Made by a program: the position numbers and the translations under genes. A stretch of 64,000 nt of DNA from Clostridium sp. OF03-18AA (GTDB lineage Bacteria > Bacillota > Clostridia > Lachnospirales > Lachnospiraceae): contig NZ_QUEP01000001.1 of assembly GCF_003478035.1 (NCBI RefSeq), positions 248,001-312,000 on the forward strand, read 5' to 3'. Within the stretch, counting starts at the first letter, position 1, and every line of letters starts with the position of its first letter. The notes beneath the pieces are model-generated. The model saw only the letters and a program-made list of their open reading frames with translations, did not search any database and had not been told where the DNA came from. Below are positions 23,056 to 31,780 of the stretch, piece after piece.

Positions 23056-24429
23056 ATGGGATACCATACGATACTTTCCGGACAACGCTTTACCTTTGAT
23101 TCTGTAAAAGAAGTGATGGCGAAAGCCGGGGAACATAAATCCGGAGATGTCCTAGCCGGTGTGGCGGCCGCATCTGATATCGAACGCATCGCAGCGAAGG
23201 ATGTTCTCGCAGGAATGACGTTGAGAGAACTCTACGAGAATCCGGCGGCGCCCTACGAGGAAGATGAGGTCACAAGGATCAACATCGACGGATTGAACAG
23301 GAAAATATTTGGCGAGATCGCCGGCTGGACGGTCAGCGACCTCAGGGAATGGCTCCTCTCCTATGAGGCGGACAATGAGGCGATCCACCGGATCTCCCGG
23401 GGACTGACCGCGGAGATGGTCGCTTCCGTCTGTAAGCTCATGACGAATCTGGACCTGATCTACGCGGCACAGAAGATCCGCGTGACGGCTCACTGCAATA
23501 CCACCGTCGGAGAGCGTGACATCATGGGAACAAGACTTCAGCCGAACCATACGACCGATAATGTCGAAGGGATCACGGCATCCTTATTTGAGGGACTTTC
23601 CTACGGATGTGGAGATGTCCTGATCGGACTGAACCCGGTCAATGATACCGTGTCGAGTCTCGCGGAGGTATTAAAGCGGTTTGACGAGGTCAAACACCAG
23701 TTTGACATTCCGACGCAGATCTGTGTACTAGGACATATCACCACCCAGATCGAGGCGGTCAAACAGGGAGCGCCGTGTGACATGATCTTCCAGTCCATCG
23801 CGGGCAGCGAGAAAGGAAACCGGGCGTTCGGTTTCTCCGCGGAGACTGTGGATGAGGCGCAGGAGCTGATGAGGACGCAGGGTACGGCGGCAGGACCGAA
23901 TGTTCTCTATTTCGAGACAGGACAGGGAAGTGAACTTTCCTCGAACGCCCACTGGGGAGCGGATCAGGTGACGATGGAGGCGAGATGTTACGCGTTCGCA
24001 AGAAAATATCACCCGTTCATGGTCAATACAGTCGTCGGCTTCATCGGACCGGAGTACTTATATGATTCCAAACAGGTCATAAGGGCAGGACTTGAAGACC
24101 ACTTCATGGCGAAGCTCTCCGGAATCCCGATGGGATGTGACTGCTGCTACACAAACCATATGATGGCAGATCAGAACGACATCGAGAACCTGTCCCTGCT
24201 CTTGGGGGCAGCGGGAGTCAATTACATCCTTGGCGTTCCGACCAGCGACGACATCATGTTAAACTATCAGACAAATGCCTACCATGACATCGGAACGATC
24301 CGTGAGATCCTGGGGAAACATCCGATCCCGGCATTCGAGCGGTGGCTTGAGAAGATGGGGATCATGGAAAACGGAAGACTTACAAAGTACGCGGGAGATC
24401 CGACGATCTTCATGAAGAAAGGGCGGTGA
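23056..24429 (+). CDS. eutB: Ethanolamine ammonia-lyase large subunit EutB
   Basis: A 457-residue catalytic TIM-barrel subunit of AdoCbl-dependent ethanolamine ammonia-lyase, which converts ethanolamine to acetaldehyde and ammonia. It carries family stretches such as ANCNTTVG-like HCNTTVGERD, LSYGCGDVLIGLNPV, and ETGQGSELSSNAHWGADQ, and the substrate-binding region QDCCYTNHMMAD-like GCDCCYTNHM. Full length. ATG 23056 follows AAAGGA; the longer frame starting inside eutA has no support. Its stop overlaps the start of eutC. Confidence 0.95.
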   Translation: MGYHTILSGQRFTFDSVKEVMAKAGEHKSGDVLAGVAAASDIERIAAKDVLAGMTLRELYENPAAPYEEDEVTRINIDGLNRKIFGEIAGWTVSDLREWLLSYEADNEAIHRISRGLTAEMVASVCKLMTNLDLIYAAQKIRVTAHCNTTVGERDIMGTRLQPNHTTDNVEGITASLFEGLSYGCGDVLIGLNPVNDTVSSLAEVLKRFDEVKHQFDIPTQICVLGHITTQIEAVKQGAPCDMIFQSIAGSEKGNRAFGFSAETVDEAQELMRTQGTAAGPNVLYFETGQGSELSSNAHWGADQVTMEARCYAFARKYHPFMVNTVVGFIGPEYLYDSKQVIRAGLEDHFMAKLSGIPMGCDCCYTNHMMADQNDIENLSLLLGAAGVNYILGVPTSDDIMLNYQTNAYHDIGTIREILGKHPIPAFERWLEKMGIMENGRLTKYAGDPTIFMKKGR

Positions 24430-25433
24430 TCGGAGTGCTGAGTAAAGAAGAGATCGACCGGATCGCGGAAGAGATCCTGGCCGGGTTTCAGGCGGGAAAG
24501 GAAGAGCGAACGTCCGCTCCCAAAACAAAAAAAGAAATTCCGGGGCTCTCTGGAGTCGCTGATGTGAAGGCGGAAGCTTCCGTGAGAGAAAACAGAAAAA
24601 AACAGGAACAGGAGATCCTCGAGGCGGCCGTCGGAAGTGTTCCGAAGGCGGAAACAACGGCGAAAGAGTCAGAAAGCGGAGAGGATGAGTTGAAGGAAAA
24701 GGACTGGCGGGCGCCTCTCATCGATAGCCCGCAAGATCCGGATGCCCTGCAGAGGATGATGGCAAAGACGACGGCTCGGATTGGAGTCGGAAGATGTGGT
24801 CCGAGATTAAAGACCCAGACGCTTTTAAAGCTTCGCGCCGACCACGCGGCTGCGCGGGATGCGGTCATGATGGATGTCAGCGAGGAACTTGTCTCGGAAC
24901 TGGGACTTTTCCCGGTAAAGACACTCTGCGAGGACAAAAACGTATTCCTCACGAGACCGGATCTCGGAAGAGATTTCTCTGAGGAGACAAAGAAGGCAAT
25001 CTCCGAACACTGTGTCCATGATATCGATGTCCAGATCATCGTGAGTGACGGACTTTCTTCCTCCTCCATCGAGGCGAATGCGCCGAAGATCCTGCCGATC
25101 GTGATGGAAGGACTAAAAGAGAAAGGGATCAGTACGGGAACGCCGATCTTCGTAAAATTCGGAAGAGTCGCTGCCCAGGACCAGATCTCAGAGCTTCTTA
25201 ACGCAAAGATCGTCTGCTCCTTTATCGGAGAACGGCCGGGTCTCGCAACGGCGGAGAGTATGAGCGCCTACATTTCCTATATGGCGACAGTCGGAATGCC
25301 GGAGGCGAGAAGAACCGTTGTTTCCAATATCCACAAAAACGGAGTCCCGGCGGTCGAAGCGGGAGCTTACATCGTTGATCTTTTAGCTCTGATCCTGGAG
25401 AAAAAGGCCAGCGGTGTTGACCTGAAAAAATAG
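24426..25433 (+). CDS. eutC: Ethanolamine ammonia-lyase small subunit EutC
   Basis: A 335-residue cobalamin-binding subunit. The catalytic-complex domain occupies residues 100-335 (ARIGVGRCGPRLKTQTLLK, then DGLSSSSIEANAP and SFIGERPGLATAESMSAY). An N-terminal amphipathic helix SKEEIDRIAEEILAGF and a charged linker of about 80 residues precede it, making it longer than the roughly 295-residue enterobacterial protein. Such helices direct EutC to the shell lumen. GTG 24426 overlaps the eutB stop (GTGA); GTG 24435 is the alternative start. Confidence 0.93.
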   Translation: MIGVLSKEEIDRIAEEILAGFQAGKEERTSAPKTKKEIPGLSGVADVKAEASVRENRKKQEQEILEAAVGSVPKAETTAKESESGEDELKEKDWRAPLIDSPQDPDALQRMMAKTTARIGVGRCGPRLKTQTLLKLRADHAAARDAVMMDVSEELVSELGLFPVKTLCEDKNVFLTRPDLGRDFSEETKKAISEHCVHDIDVQIIVSDGLSSSSIEANAPKILPIVMEGLKEKGISTGTPIFVKFGRVAAQDQISELLNAKIVCSFIGERPGLATAESMSAYISYMATVGMPEARRTVVSNIHKNGVPAVEAGAYIVDLLALILEKKASGVDLKK

Positions 25434-25441
25434 GAGGCAGC

Positions 25442-26095
25442 ATGGCAGGAAAACAGCTGAACACAAAGATCCTGGCAGTGCGGATCATCCCGAATGCGGA
25501 TCCGATGCTCTTAAAGAACCTGGATGTCCGTCCTGGGGATAAGAGTCTCGGAATCTTCACCACCGACTGCGACGATGTGTCCTACACGGCGGTGGATGAA
25601 GCGACAAAGAAGGCAGATGTCCATGTGGCCTACGCGAAGAGCATGTACGCGGGTTCTGGAAATGCCAGCACGGCACTTGCGGGAGAGTTTATCGGGATCC
25701 TTTCCGGACCGGATCCGGAGGAAGTGAGAAGCGGACTTCAGGCGGCATTCTCCCTGATCGAGAACGACGCGCACTTTTATGAGGCGAATGAAACGGGAAT
25801 GGTAGTCTACTTTGCCCACTGTATTTCCCGGACAGGAAGCTACCTTTCCAGTCAGGCGGGAGTCCCGGAGGGAACACCGATGGCGTATCTGATCGCACCG
25901 CCGTTGGAAGCTTCCGTGGGACTCGATGCAGCGTTGAAGGCGGCGGATGTGGAGCTTTCCCTCTACTACGGACCGCCCACGGAGACAAACTTTGCAGGCG
26001 GACTTCTGACGGGAACTCAGGCATCCTGTCAGGCGGCATGCGATGCCTTCGCAGATGCGGTCTGCCGGATCGCTGAGGATCCGTTGGCATATTAG
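25442..26095 (+). CDS. eutL: Microcompartment shell protein EutL (tandem BMC trimer)
   Basis: A 217-residue pseudohexameric shell tile made of two circularly permuted BMC domains (about 1-105 and 110-217). EutL trimers form a gated pore thought to pass larger substrates or cofactors. Recognised by the N-terminus KILAVRIIPNADPMLLKNL and the stretch YAKSMYAGSGNASTALAGE. Start ATG 25442 follows TAGGAGG, nine bases after the eutC stop. Confidence 0.93.
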   Translation: MAGKQLNTKILAVRIIPNADPMLLKNLDVRPGDKSLGIFTTDCDDVSYTAVDEATKKADVHVAYAKSMYAGSGNASTALAGEFIGILSGPDPEEVRSGLQAAFSLIENDAHFYEANETGMVVYFAHCISRTGSYLSSQAGVPEGTPMAYLIAPPLEASVGLDAALKAADVELSLYYGPPTETNFAGGLLTGTQASCQAACDAFADAVCRIAEDPLAY

Positions 26096-26137
26096 AAAAT
26101 GAGATAGAACTACAGAACAGAAAGGAGTGGTCAGATC

Positions 26138-27637
26138 GTGAATATTGATCGTGATCTGCAGTCGATCCAGGAGGTCAGAGACCTGGTCGCAAAAGCAAAA
26201 GAGGCAGAAAAAACACTCTGCACATTTCCGCAGGAAAAATTAGATGCCATCTGTGCTTCCATCGCTTCCGCATGTATGGAGCATGCGGAGGAGCTGGCGA
26301 AGATGGCGGTCCAGGAGACCGGATTTGGAAAATGGGAGGACAAGGTATTAAAGAACAAGCTCGGCAGCGCAATTACCTGGGAGTCCGTAAAGAACATGAA
26401 GACGGTCGGAGTCTTAAGGGAGAATGAGGAGACAAAGGTGACCGAGATCGGCGTTCCGATGGGCGTTGTAGCGGCACTGATCCCGTCCACAAACCCGACT
26501 TCCACCGTCATGTACAAGAGCATCATTTCCATCAAAGCTGGAAATGCCATCGTGATCAGCCCGCATCCGGGAGCAAAAAACTGTATCACAGCTACATATA
26601 AGATCGTGAAAGAGGCGGCGGAACGCGCGGGTGCTCCGGAGGGAACCGTCAACTGTGTGAGCCTCACAACTGTCCAGGCGACGGATGCTCTCTTAAAGCA
26701 TCCGGATGTAAGCATCATCCTTGCCACAGGCGGCGAAGCGATGGTCCATGCGGCGTATTCTTCCGGAAATCCGGCGCTCGGCGTTGGTCCTGGAAATGGT
26801 CCGTCCTATATCGAAAAGAGTGCGGACATCCCGATGGCGGTAAAACGGATCATGGATTCGAAGACCTTTGACAACGGAACGATCTGTGCATCCGAACAGT
26901 CCATCGTCACAGAGACTGAGATCGCAGAGAAGGTAAAAGAGGAATTAAAAAAACAGGGCGGCTATTTCCTGACGAAAGAGCAGTCGGACAAGCTTTCCGG
27001 ATTTCTTCTCAGAGCGAACGGAACGATGAATCCGAAGATCGTCGGAAGAACGGCACTGAAAATTGCTGAGATGGCTGGGATCACGGTCCCGGCGGGAACA
27101 AAACTTCTCGTGTCCGAACAGGATCCGATGAATGTCAGCAAGAAGAATCCGTACTCCAGAGAAAAGCTCTGCCCGGTCATCGCATTCTTCACGGTAGACG
27201 GCTGGGAGGCCGCATGTGAGCTCAGCATCCGCATCCTTCAGAATGAGGGCGCAGGTCATACCATGACACTCCACACAAAAAATAAGGATGTTGTCCGTGA
27301 GTTCGCCTTAAGAAAACCGGTATCGAGGATCCTTGTCAACACCCCGGGTGCGCTCGGCGGAGTCGGAGCGAGCACAGGTCTTGCACCGGCCCTGACGCTT
27401 GGCTGCGGAGCAGTCGGCGGAAGTGCAACTTCCGATAACATCACCCCGATGAATCTCATCAACATCCGCCGTGTGGCATGGGGACTCTGCGAACTGGAGG
27501 ATCTGAGAAAAGGAAGTCCGGTCCCGAAGGATGAGCCGTCCTGCGAATGCGGTACCAAAACAGATCTCACCCCGGAGGATATCGAGGCGATCACACGTGA
27601 GATCATGAAACGACTCGGAGCAGGACTCGGAAAATAA
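26138..27637 (+). CDS. eutE: CoA-acylating acetaldehyde dehydrogenase EutE
   Basis: A 499-residue aldehyde dehydrogenase that oxidises acetaldehyde to acetyl-CoA with NAD in the shell lumen. The catalytic cysteine lies in NGTICASEQS, with GGVGASTGLAPALTLGCG near residue 410. A long acidic linker and an amphipathic helix TPEDIEAITREIMKRLG end the protein; this looks like a C-terminal encapsulation peptide rather than the N-terminal one of PduP. GTG 26138 follows AAAGGAG. Confidence 0.93.
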   Translation: MNIDRDLQSIQEVRDLVAKAKEAEKTLCTFPQEKLDAICASIASACMEHAEELAKMAVQETGFGKWEDKVLKNKLGSAITWESVKNMKTVGVLRENEETKVTEIGVPMGVVAALIPSTNPTSTVMYKSIISIKAGNAIVISPHPGAKNCITATYKIVKEAAERAGAPEGTVNCVSLTTVQATDALLKHPDVSIILATGGEAMVHAAYSSGNPALGVGPGNGPSYIEKSADIPMAVKRIMDSKTFDNGTICASEQSIVTETEIAEKVKEELKKQGGYFLTKEQSDKLSGFLLRANGTMNPKIVGRTALKIAEMAGITVPAGTKLLVSEQDPMNVSKKNPYSREKLCPVIAFFTVDGWEAACELSIRILQNEGAGHTMTLHTKNKDVVREFALRKPVSRILVNTPGALGGVGASTGLAPALTLGCGAVGGSATSDNITPMNLINIRRVAWGLCELEDLRKGSPVPKDEPSCECGTKTDLTPEDIEAITREIMKRLGAGLGK

Positions 27638-27702
27638 TCAAAAAACAAGAAAGAATATATAATTTAAACTATTAGAACAGATAAAACAGGAGGAAATCGA
27701 TT

Positions 27703-27987
27703 ATGGCAGCATTATTAGCACTTGGAATGGTAGAGACAAAAGGTTTAGTAGGATCCATCGAAGCAGCCGATGCAATGGTAAAGGCAGCAAACGTTACTCT
27801 GATCGGTAAAGTACATGTCGGCGGCGGACTTGTGACCGTTATGGTGCGCGGCGATGTCGGAGCAGTCAAGGCAGCGACAGACGCAGGCGCAGCAGCAGCG
27901 GGCCGTGTAGGGGAACTCGTATCTGTACACGTTATCCCGCGTCCGCATGCAGAGGTTGAGTCCATTCTTCCGAAGCTTGGGGAATGA
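27703..27987 (+). CDS. eutM: BMC-H shell protein, EutM-type (first copy)
   Basis: A 94-residue hexamer-forming BMC-domain tile, the major facet component. It shows [20 protein letters not shown], the pore loop [16 protein letters not shown] and C-terminal [21 protein letters not shown] precedes ATG 27703. TATAAT-like sequence in the AT-rich 65-base gap after eutE might give extra transcription of the shell genes, but no -35 match is clear. Confidence 0.95.
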   Translation: MAALLALGMVETKGLVGSIEAADAMVKAANVTLIGKVHVGGGLVTVMVRGDVGAVKAATDAGAAAAGRVGELVSVHVIPRPHAEVESILPKLGE

Positions 27988-28058
27988 TCATCTCAGAAGA
28001 TCTAAGACATGTCACAGCCTGAAAAAGGCTGCGTGAAAGATATCAGGAGGAAACGAAC

Positions 28059-28352
28059 ATGGCATCATTACAGGCACTTGGAATGATCGAAACAAAAGGA
28101 CTTGTCGGCGCGATCGAGGCGGCCGACGCGATGGTAAAGGCAGCAGATGTTACGCTGATCGGCAAAGAGCATATCGGCGGCGGACTCGTGACCGTTATGG
28201 TACGCGGTGATGTCGCAGCAGTCAAGGCAGCGACAGACGCAGGAGCGGCAGCAGCAGGAAAAGTCGGAAATCTCGTTTCCGTACACGTTATCCCGCGTCC
28301 GCACGGCGAAGTGGAATCCATTCTTCCGCACGTGAGCGTAGTCACAGAGTAA
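28059..28352 (+). CDS. eutM: BMC-H shell protein, EutM-type (second copy)
   Basis: A 97-residue paralogue of the preceding tile, nearly identical along its length, with pore loop [16 protein letters not shown] (Glu for Val at one position) and a slightly different tail (HVSVVTE). Tandem duplication of the major tile is common in these loci. A small hairpin CAGCCT-gaaa-AGGCTG (about 28016-28032) precedes its GGAGG site, perhaps tuning relative expression. Confidence 0.95.
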   Translation: MASLQALGMIETKGLVGAIEAADAMVKAADVTLIGKEHIGGGLVTVMVRGDVAAVKAATDAGAAAAGKVGNLVSVHVIPRPHGEVESILPHVSVVTE

Positions 28353-28374
28353 ACAAAAGTAAAGGAAACAGCGC

Positions 28375-29115
28375 ATGAAAGTACTGACAGAAATGGAGCT
28401 TCGGGCAAAGTGGAAAACCCCGGAGGACGGAGTCTACCATGTGGAAGCCGGGACATTTGTCACGCCGATGGCAAAAGACTTTCTGCGGGAAAAGGGGGTG
28501 TCCATGGTCATTGACACGGAGGAGAAGAAGTCCATGACCAGGACGCCGGTAAAAAAACAGGGAGACCATACCTATATCGATGCAAAAACAGGAGAGGGAT
28601 ACCGGGAGAAACCGGAGAACATGACTCATCTTCGAGGGAATCTTCTTGTGATGAAGACCCATCCCCGGATCGCTTTCCGGGGAAAGGTGGATACGATCCA
28701 GGCGAAAGTCCTTCTTCTGATGGCGGAGTACCGGAATGAACCCGGGCTATATAAAGACCTCGCCGATATTTTAAACGGTCTGAGGGAAGTCCTGGGATCA
28801 GAAGTAAAGGAAGAGGAGATCGCGGGATTTTCTCTCTTCGGCCTGGATGAGAAGGAGATCCATCGGATGTCCCACCAGGTAAGGGAGACATTTGGGATGG
28901 ATCATCCGATCCCGGACGCATCGATGGGAAAAACGGCCCTGGAACTGAACCTTTTGCGGGCAGAGATCCGGGAAGTGGAGCTTGCGGCGGCAAATGCGTT
29001 TGAAGACGAAGAAAACGACTATGGGATCATAAAGGCGTTAAACCGGTTGAGCAGCGGAGTCTATGTTGTGTTCTGCCGCCTGCTTTCCGGCTATTACGAC
29101 AGGATGGAGGAATAA
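28375..29115 (+). CDS. eutT: Cobalamin adenosyltransferase, EutT-like
   Basis: A 246-residue enzyme that would make adenosylcobalamin for EutBC. An N-terminal domain of about 50 residues with VTPMAKDFLREKGVSM is like that of EutT and EutQ. The PduO/EutT-type helical adenosyltransferase domain follows (about 85-246; THLRGNLLVMKTHPRIAFRG, then GKTALELNLLRAEIREVE). It contains only one cysteine (VFCRLL), so the Cys-rich metal motif of Salmonella EutT is absent. ATG 28375 lies 22 bases after the shell gene. Confidence 0.85.
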   Translation: MKVLTEMELRAKWKTPEDGVYHVEAGTFVTPMAKDFLREKGVSMVIDTEEKKSMTRTPVKKQGDHTYIDAKTGEGYREKPENMTHLRGNLLVMKTHPRIAFRGKVDTIQAKVLLLMAEYRNEPGLYKDLADILNGLREVLGSEVKEEEIAGFSLFGLDEKEIHRMSHQVRETFGMDHPIPDASMGKTALELNLLRAEIREVELAAANAFEDEENDYGIIKALNRLSSGVYVVFCRLLSGYYDRMEE

Positions 29116-29116
29116 C

Positions 29117-30058
29117 GTGGACAGAGAACAGATTCAGGAGATCATCTTCCGCGTATTGTCCGAATTCGGAAACTGGATGCCGGGACGGGAACCGGAACTG
29201 GAATTTCCCGTTGAGGTATCCGCAAAACATGTACATCTGACGGATAAAGCAGTGGAAGTGCTGTTCGGCAAGGGAAAAAAGCTGACGCCAAAGCGCCCGC
29301 TCTCCCAGCCGGGACAGTTCCTGAGTGAGGAGCGGGTAACTCTCGTCACTCCAAAAGGAAGGATCGAAAATGTGGCAGTCCTGGGACCGGAGCGCCCCTA
29401 TGTGCAGGTGGAACTCTCGGCAACGGATGCCAGAACACTCGGCGTTAAGGCCCCGCTCAAAATGTCCGGGGATTTAAACGGAGCCGGGGATGTCTATATC
29501 ATTGGACCGGAAGGCGTCTACGACGCAAAAGGAAGTGCGATCGTGGCACAGGCCCATATTCATCTCACACCGGATGACGCAGCGAAAGCAGGCGTTTCCG
29601 ATGGACAGAGAGTATCGGTGACGATCCGCGGGGAGCGTCCGGCAACTTTTGAAAATGTGATCTGCAGAGTCAGCTCCACAGCGGGACTTGCGATGCACAT
29701 TGATTATGATGAGGCGAACGCGTGCATGCTTCCAAAGAATGCGACTGCGAAAATGCGCCTTCAGACACCGTGCTGCAGCCTGGAAAAGACTCCGGCAAAG
29801 CCGCACGCGGAGGAAAAGATCGAACAGAAACCGGCTGTGAAGACGGAGCCGGAGAAAGAAAAGATTCCATGTGATGAGCCGGTAAAAAAGCCGGAGACGG
29901 TATTTAACGGAAAGCTGATCACGGAAGCAATCGCGAAAGAACTGACTGCACAGAAAGGCGGCACGCTGACGATAAAGAAAGGCGTGATCGTCACTCCATC
30001 TGCGAAGGACATTTTCAGCCGGGAAAAGATGGAACTCGTGTGGGAGACAGGGAGGTAA
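29117..30058 (+). CDS. pduL: PduL-type phosphotransacylase with extra C-terminal domain
   Basis: A 313-residue enzyme converting acetyl-CoA and phosphate to acetyl-phosphate, regenerating CoA in the lumen. An N-terminal amphipathic helix (DREQIQEIIFRVLSEFG) is a typical encapsulation peptide. Two PduL beta-barrel halves carry zinc-ligand histidines in VSAKHVHLTD and AQAHIHLTPDD. After about residue 215 comes a Lys/Pro/Glu-rich linker and a 50-residue domain with VTPSAKDIFSREKMEL, like the EutT/EutQ N-terminus. Standard PduL is about 210 residues. GTG 29117 follows GGATGGAGG. Confidence 0.9.
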   Translation: MDREQIQEIIFRVLSEFGNWMPGREPELEFPVEVSAKHVHLTDKAVEVLFGKGKKLTPKRPLSQPGQFLSEERVTLVTPKGRIENVAVLGPERPYVQVELSATDARTLGVKAPLKMSGDLNGAGDVYIIGPEGVYDAKGSAIVAQAHIHLTPDDAAKAGVSDGQRVSVTIRGERPATFENVICRVSSTAGLAMHIDYDEANACMLPKNATAKMRLQTPCCSLEKTPAKPHAEEKIEQKPAVKTEPEKEKIPCDEPVKKPETVFNGKLITEAIAKELTAQKGGTLTIKKGVIVTPSAKDIFSREKMELVWETGR

Positions 30059-30064
30059 AAAACG

Positions 30065-30340
30065 ATGATGATCTGTCAGGTGGTCGGTCATGTCTGGGCG
30101 ACAAAAAAAGAAGAAAAATTAAACGGACATAAACTTATGATCGTCCGTGAGGAGACGACGACAACGAGAAAGGGAGCGACGTTTGTCGCTGCGGATTCGG
30201 TGGGAGCCGGGATCGGAGAGATGGTCCTTGTTGTCAGCGGAAGTACAGCGAGACGGGCGATCGGCGAGGATGACGCGCCCATCGACAGCGCCATCGTCGG
30301 GATCATCGATTCCATGGAGATTTCAAAGGAGAAGAATTAA
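30065..30340 (+). CDS. eutN: BMC pentameric vertex protein EutN
   Basis: A 91-residue EutN/CcmL-fold protein whose pentamers close the shell vertices. Recognised by MICQVVGHVWATKKEEKLNG at the start, ADSVGAGIGEMVLVVSGSTA and DAPIDSAIVGIID. GGGAGG precedes the ATGATG start; either ATG is possible. It ends one base before the cobalamin-reductase gene's ATG context. Confidence 0.95.
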   Translation: MMICQVVGHVWATKKEEKLNGHKLMIVREETTTTRKGATFVAADSVGAGIGEMVLVVSGSTARRAIGEDDAPIDSAIVGIIDSMEISKEKN

Positions 30341-30341
30341 C

Positions 30342-31739
30342 ATGGCAGGACTTATGGAAATCATAAAAGAAGCCGGTATCGTCGGATGCGGCGGAGCGGG
30401 TTTTCCGACCCATGCAAAATACTCCGGCGGTCCGGTCGAGACAATTATCGTGAATGGAGCGGAGTGTGAGCCGCTCCTGCAGACGGACCGGTATCTCATG
30501 AGAAACTGCGCCAGAAAGCTGATCCGGACGGCAGACCGGATCAAGGAAGAAACTGGTGCGAAAGAATTTATCATTGCGTTAAAAGCGGCATATACAAGGG
30601 AGATCGAGTCTCTGGAGCGTGCCATTGAAGAGCTTGGCTCCTCTGTAAAACTTCATAAGCTTCAGAGCTTTTTCCCGGCCGGGGACGAGCAGACGATCGT
30701 CTATGAAGTAACAGGACGGGTCGTTCCTCCGGCTGCGATCCCGCTTTCCGTCGGCTGCGTGGTCAGCAATGTGGCAACCATCTACGGGATCGGGGATGCC
30801 TTTGAGGGGGAACCGTTTACAAGAAAATTCCTGACAGTGACAGGAGAGGTGGCGCATCCGACAATCCTCAGAGTGCCGGTCGGAACACCGGTCAGCGAGT
30901 GCATCGCCCTGGCGGGCGGCACGCATCTTTCGAGGTATATCGTGGTCAACGGCGGTCCGATGATGGGAAAGATGATCCCCATGGAAGAGGTTCCGAACTC
31001 CTATGTGACGAAGACCATGTCGGGACTGATCGTACTTCCGGAGGATTCCGCGATCGCGAGAAGAAACCAGGTGACGGTAAAGCACATGATCAATCAGGCA
31101 AAATCTGCCTGCATCCAGTGTTCCTTCTGCTCCCAGATGTGTCCGAGAGCGCTTTTGGGACATCCGATCCGTCCAAATAAGATCATGAGAAAATTGAGCT
31201 CCGGCACTCCGATCGGGGAGATGTTAAACGATCCGGATGTAAGGAATGCGGCGCTCTGCTGTGAATGCGGGATCTGCGAGATCTACGCGTGTCCGATGGG
31301 ACTGAAGCCGAGAACCGTGAATTCCATGCTGAAAAAGGAGCTTGCGAAGGCGGGGATCCGCTATCAGAGACCGGAAGGCGTGGAATATACAGCGCGTCCG
31401 GAGCGCGGGATGAGAAAAGCCCCGACAGAGCGAGTCGCGTCAAGAGCCGGTGTCGGCGCCTATGAGAACCTGAAGATCGATGATTTCTTTTCTGTAAACC
31501 CGGAGGAAGCGGGATGCGTCCGCTTAAGCCTCAGACAGGGGATCGGAGCGCCGTCTGTTCCGACTGTGAAGGACGGGGATCCGGTGAAAGCAGGAGAACG
31601 GATCGCTGCCTGTCCGGAAAAGAGTCTGGGATCAGAGCTTCATGCTTCCGTGTCCGGAACGGTTTCCATTGATCCGGATGGAGCGTATATCGAGATCCGG
31701 ACAGGAAAGAACTGGAGTTATGAAAAACAGGAACCGTAA
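30342..31739 (+). CDS. pduS: PduS-type cobalamin reductase (RnfC-like Fe-S flavoprotein)
   Basis: A 465-residue protein of the RnfC/Nqo1 family that would reduce cob(II)alamin for the adenosyltransferase or move electrons across the shell. It has an N-terminal NADH/FMN-binding fold (GAGFPTHAKYSGG, VNGAECEPLLQTDRYLM) and an SLBB domain. Two 4Fe-4S motifs follow: CIQCSFCSQMCP and CCECGICEIYACP. A C-terminal RnfC barrel-sandwich-like part comes last. The start is ATG 30342 after AAAGGAG; the extra 65 codons to 30147 overlap eutN out of frame. Confidence 0.92.
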   Translation: MAGLMEIIKEAGIVGCGGAGFPTHAKYSGGPVETIIVNGAECEPLLQTDRYLMRNCARKLIRTADRIKEETGAKEFIIALKAAYTREIESLERAIEELGSSVKLHKLQSFFPAGDEQTIVYEVTGRVVPPAAIPLSVGCVVSNVATIYGIGDAFEGEPFTRKFLTVTGEVAHPTILRVPVGTPVSECIALAGGTHLSRYIVVNGGPMMGKMIPMEEVPNSYVTKTMSGLIVLPEDSAIARRNQVTVKHMINQAKSACIQCSFCSQMCPRALLGHPIRPNKIMRKLSSGTPIGEMLNDPDVRNAALCCECGICEIYACPMGLKPRTVNSMLKKELAKAGIRYQRPEGVEYTARPERGMRKAPTERVASRAGVGAYENLKIDDFFSVNPEEAGCVRLSLRQGIGAPSVPTVKDGDPVKAGERIAACPEKSLGSELHASVSGTVSIDPDGAYIEIRTGKNWSYEKQEP

Positions 31740-31780
31740 AAGATGCGGAGACAGCCGGCAGTCAGGCAGGATAAAGGAGA

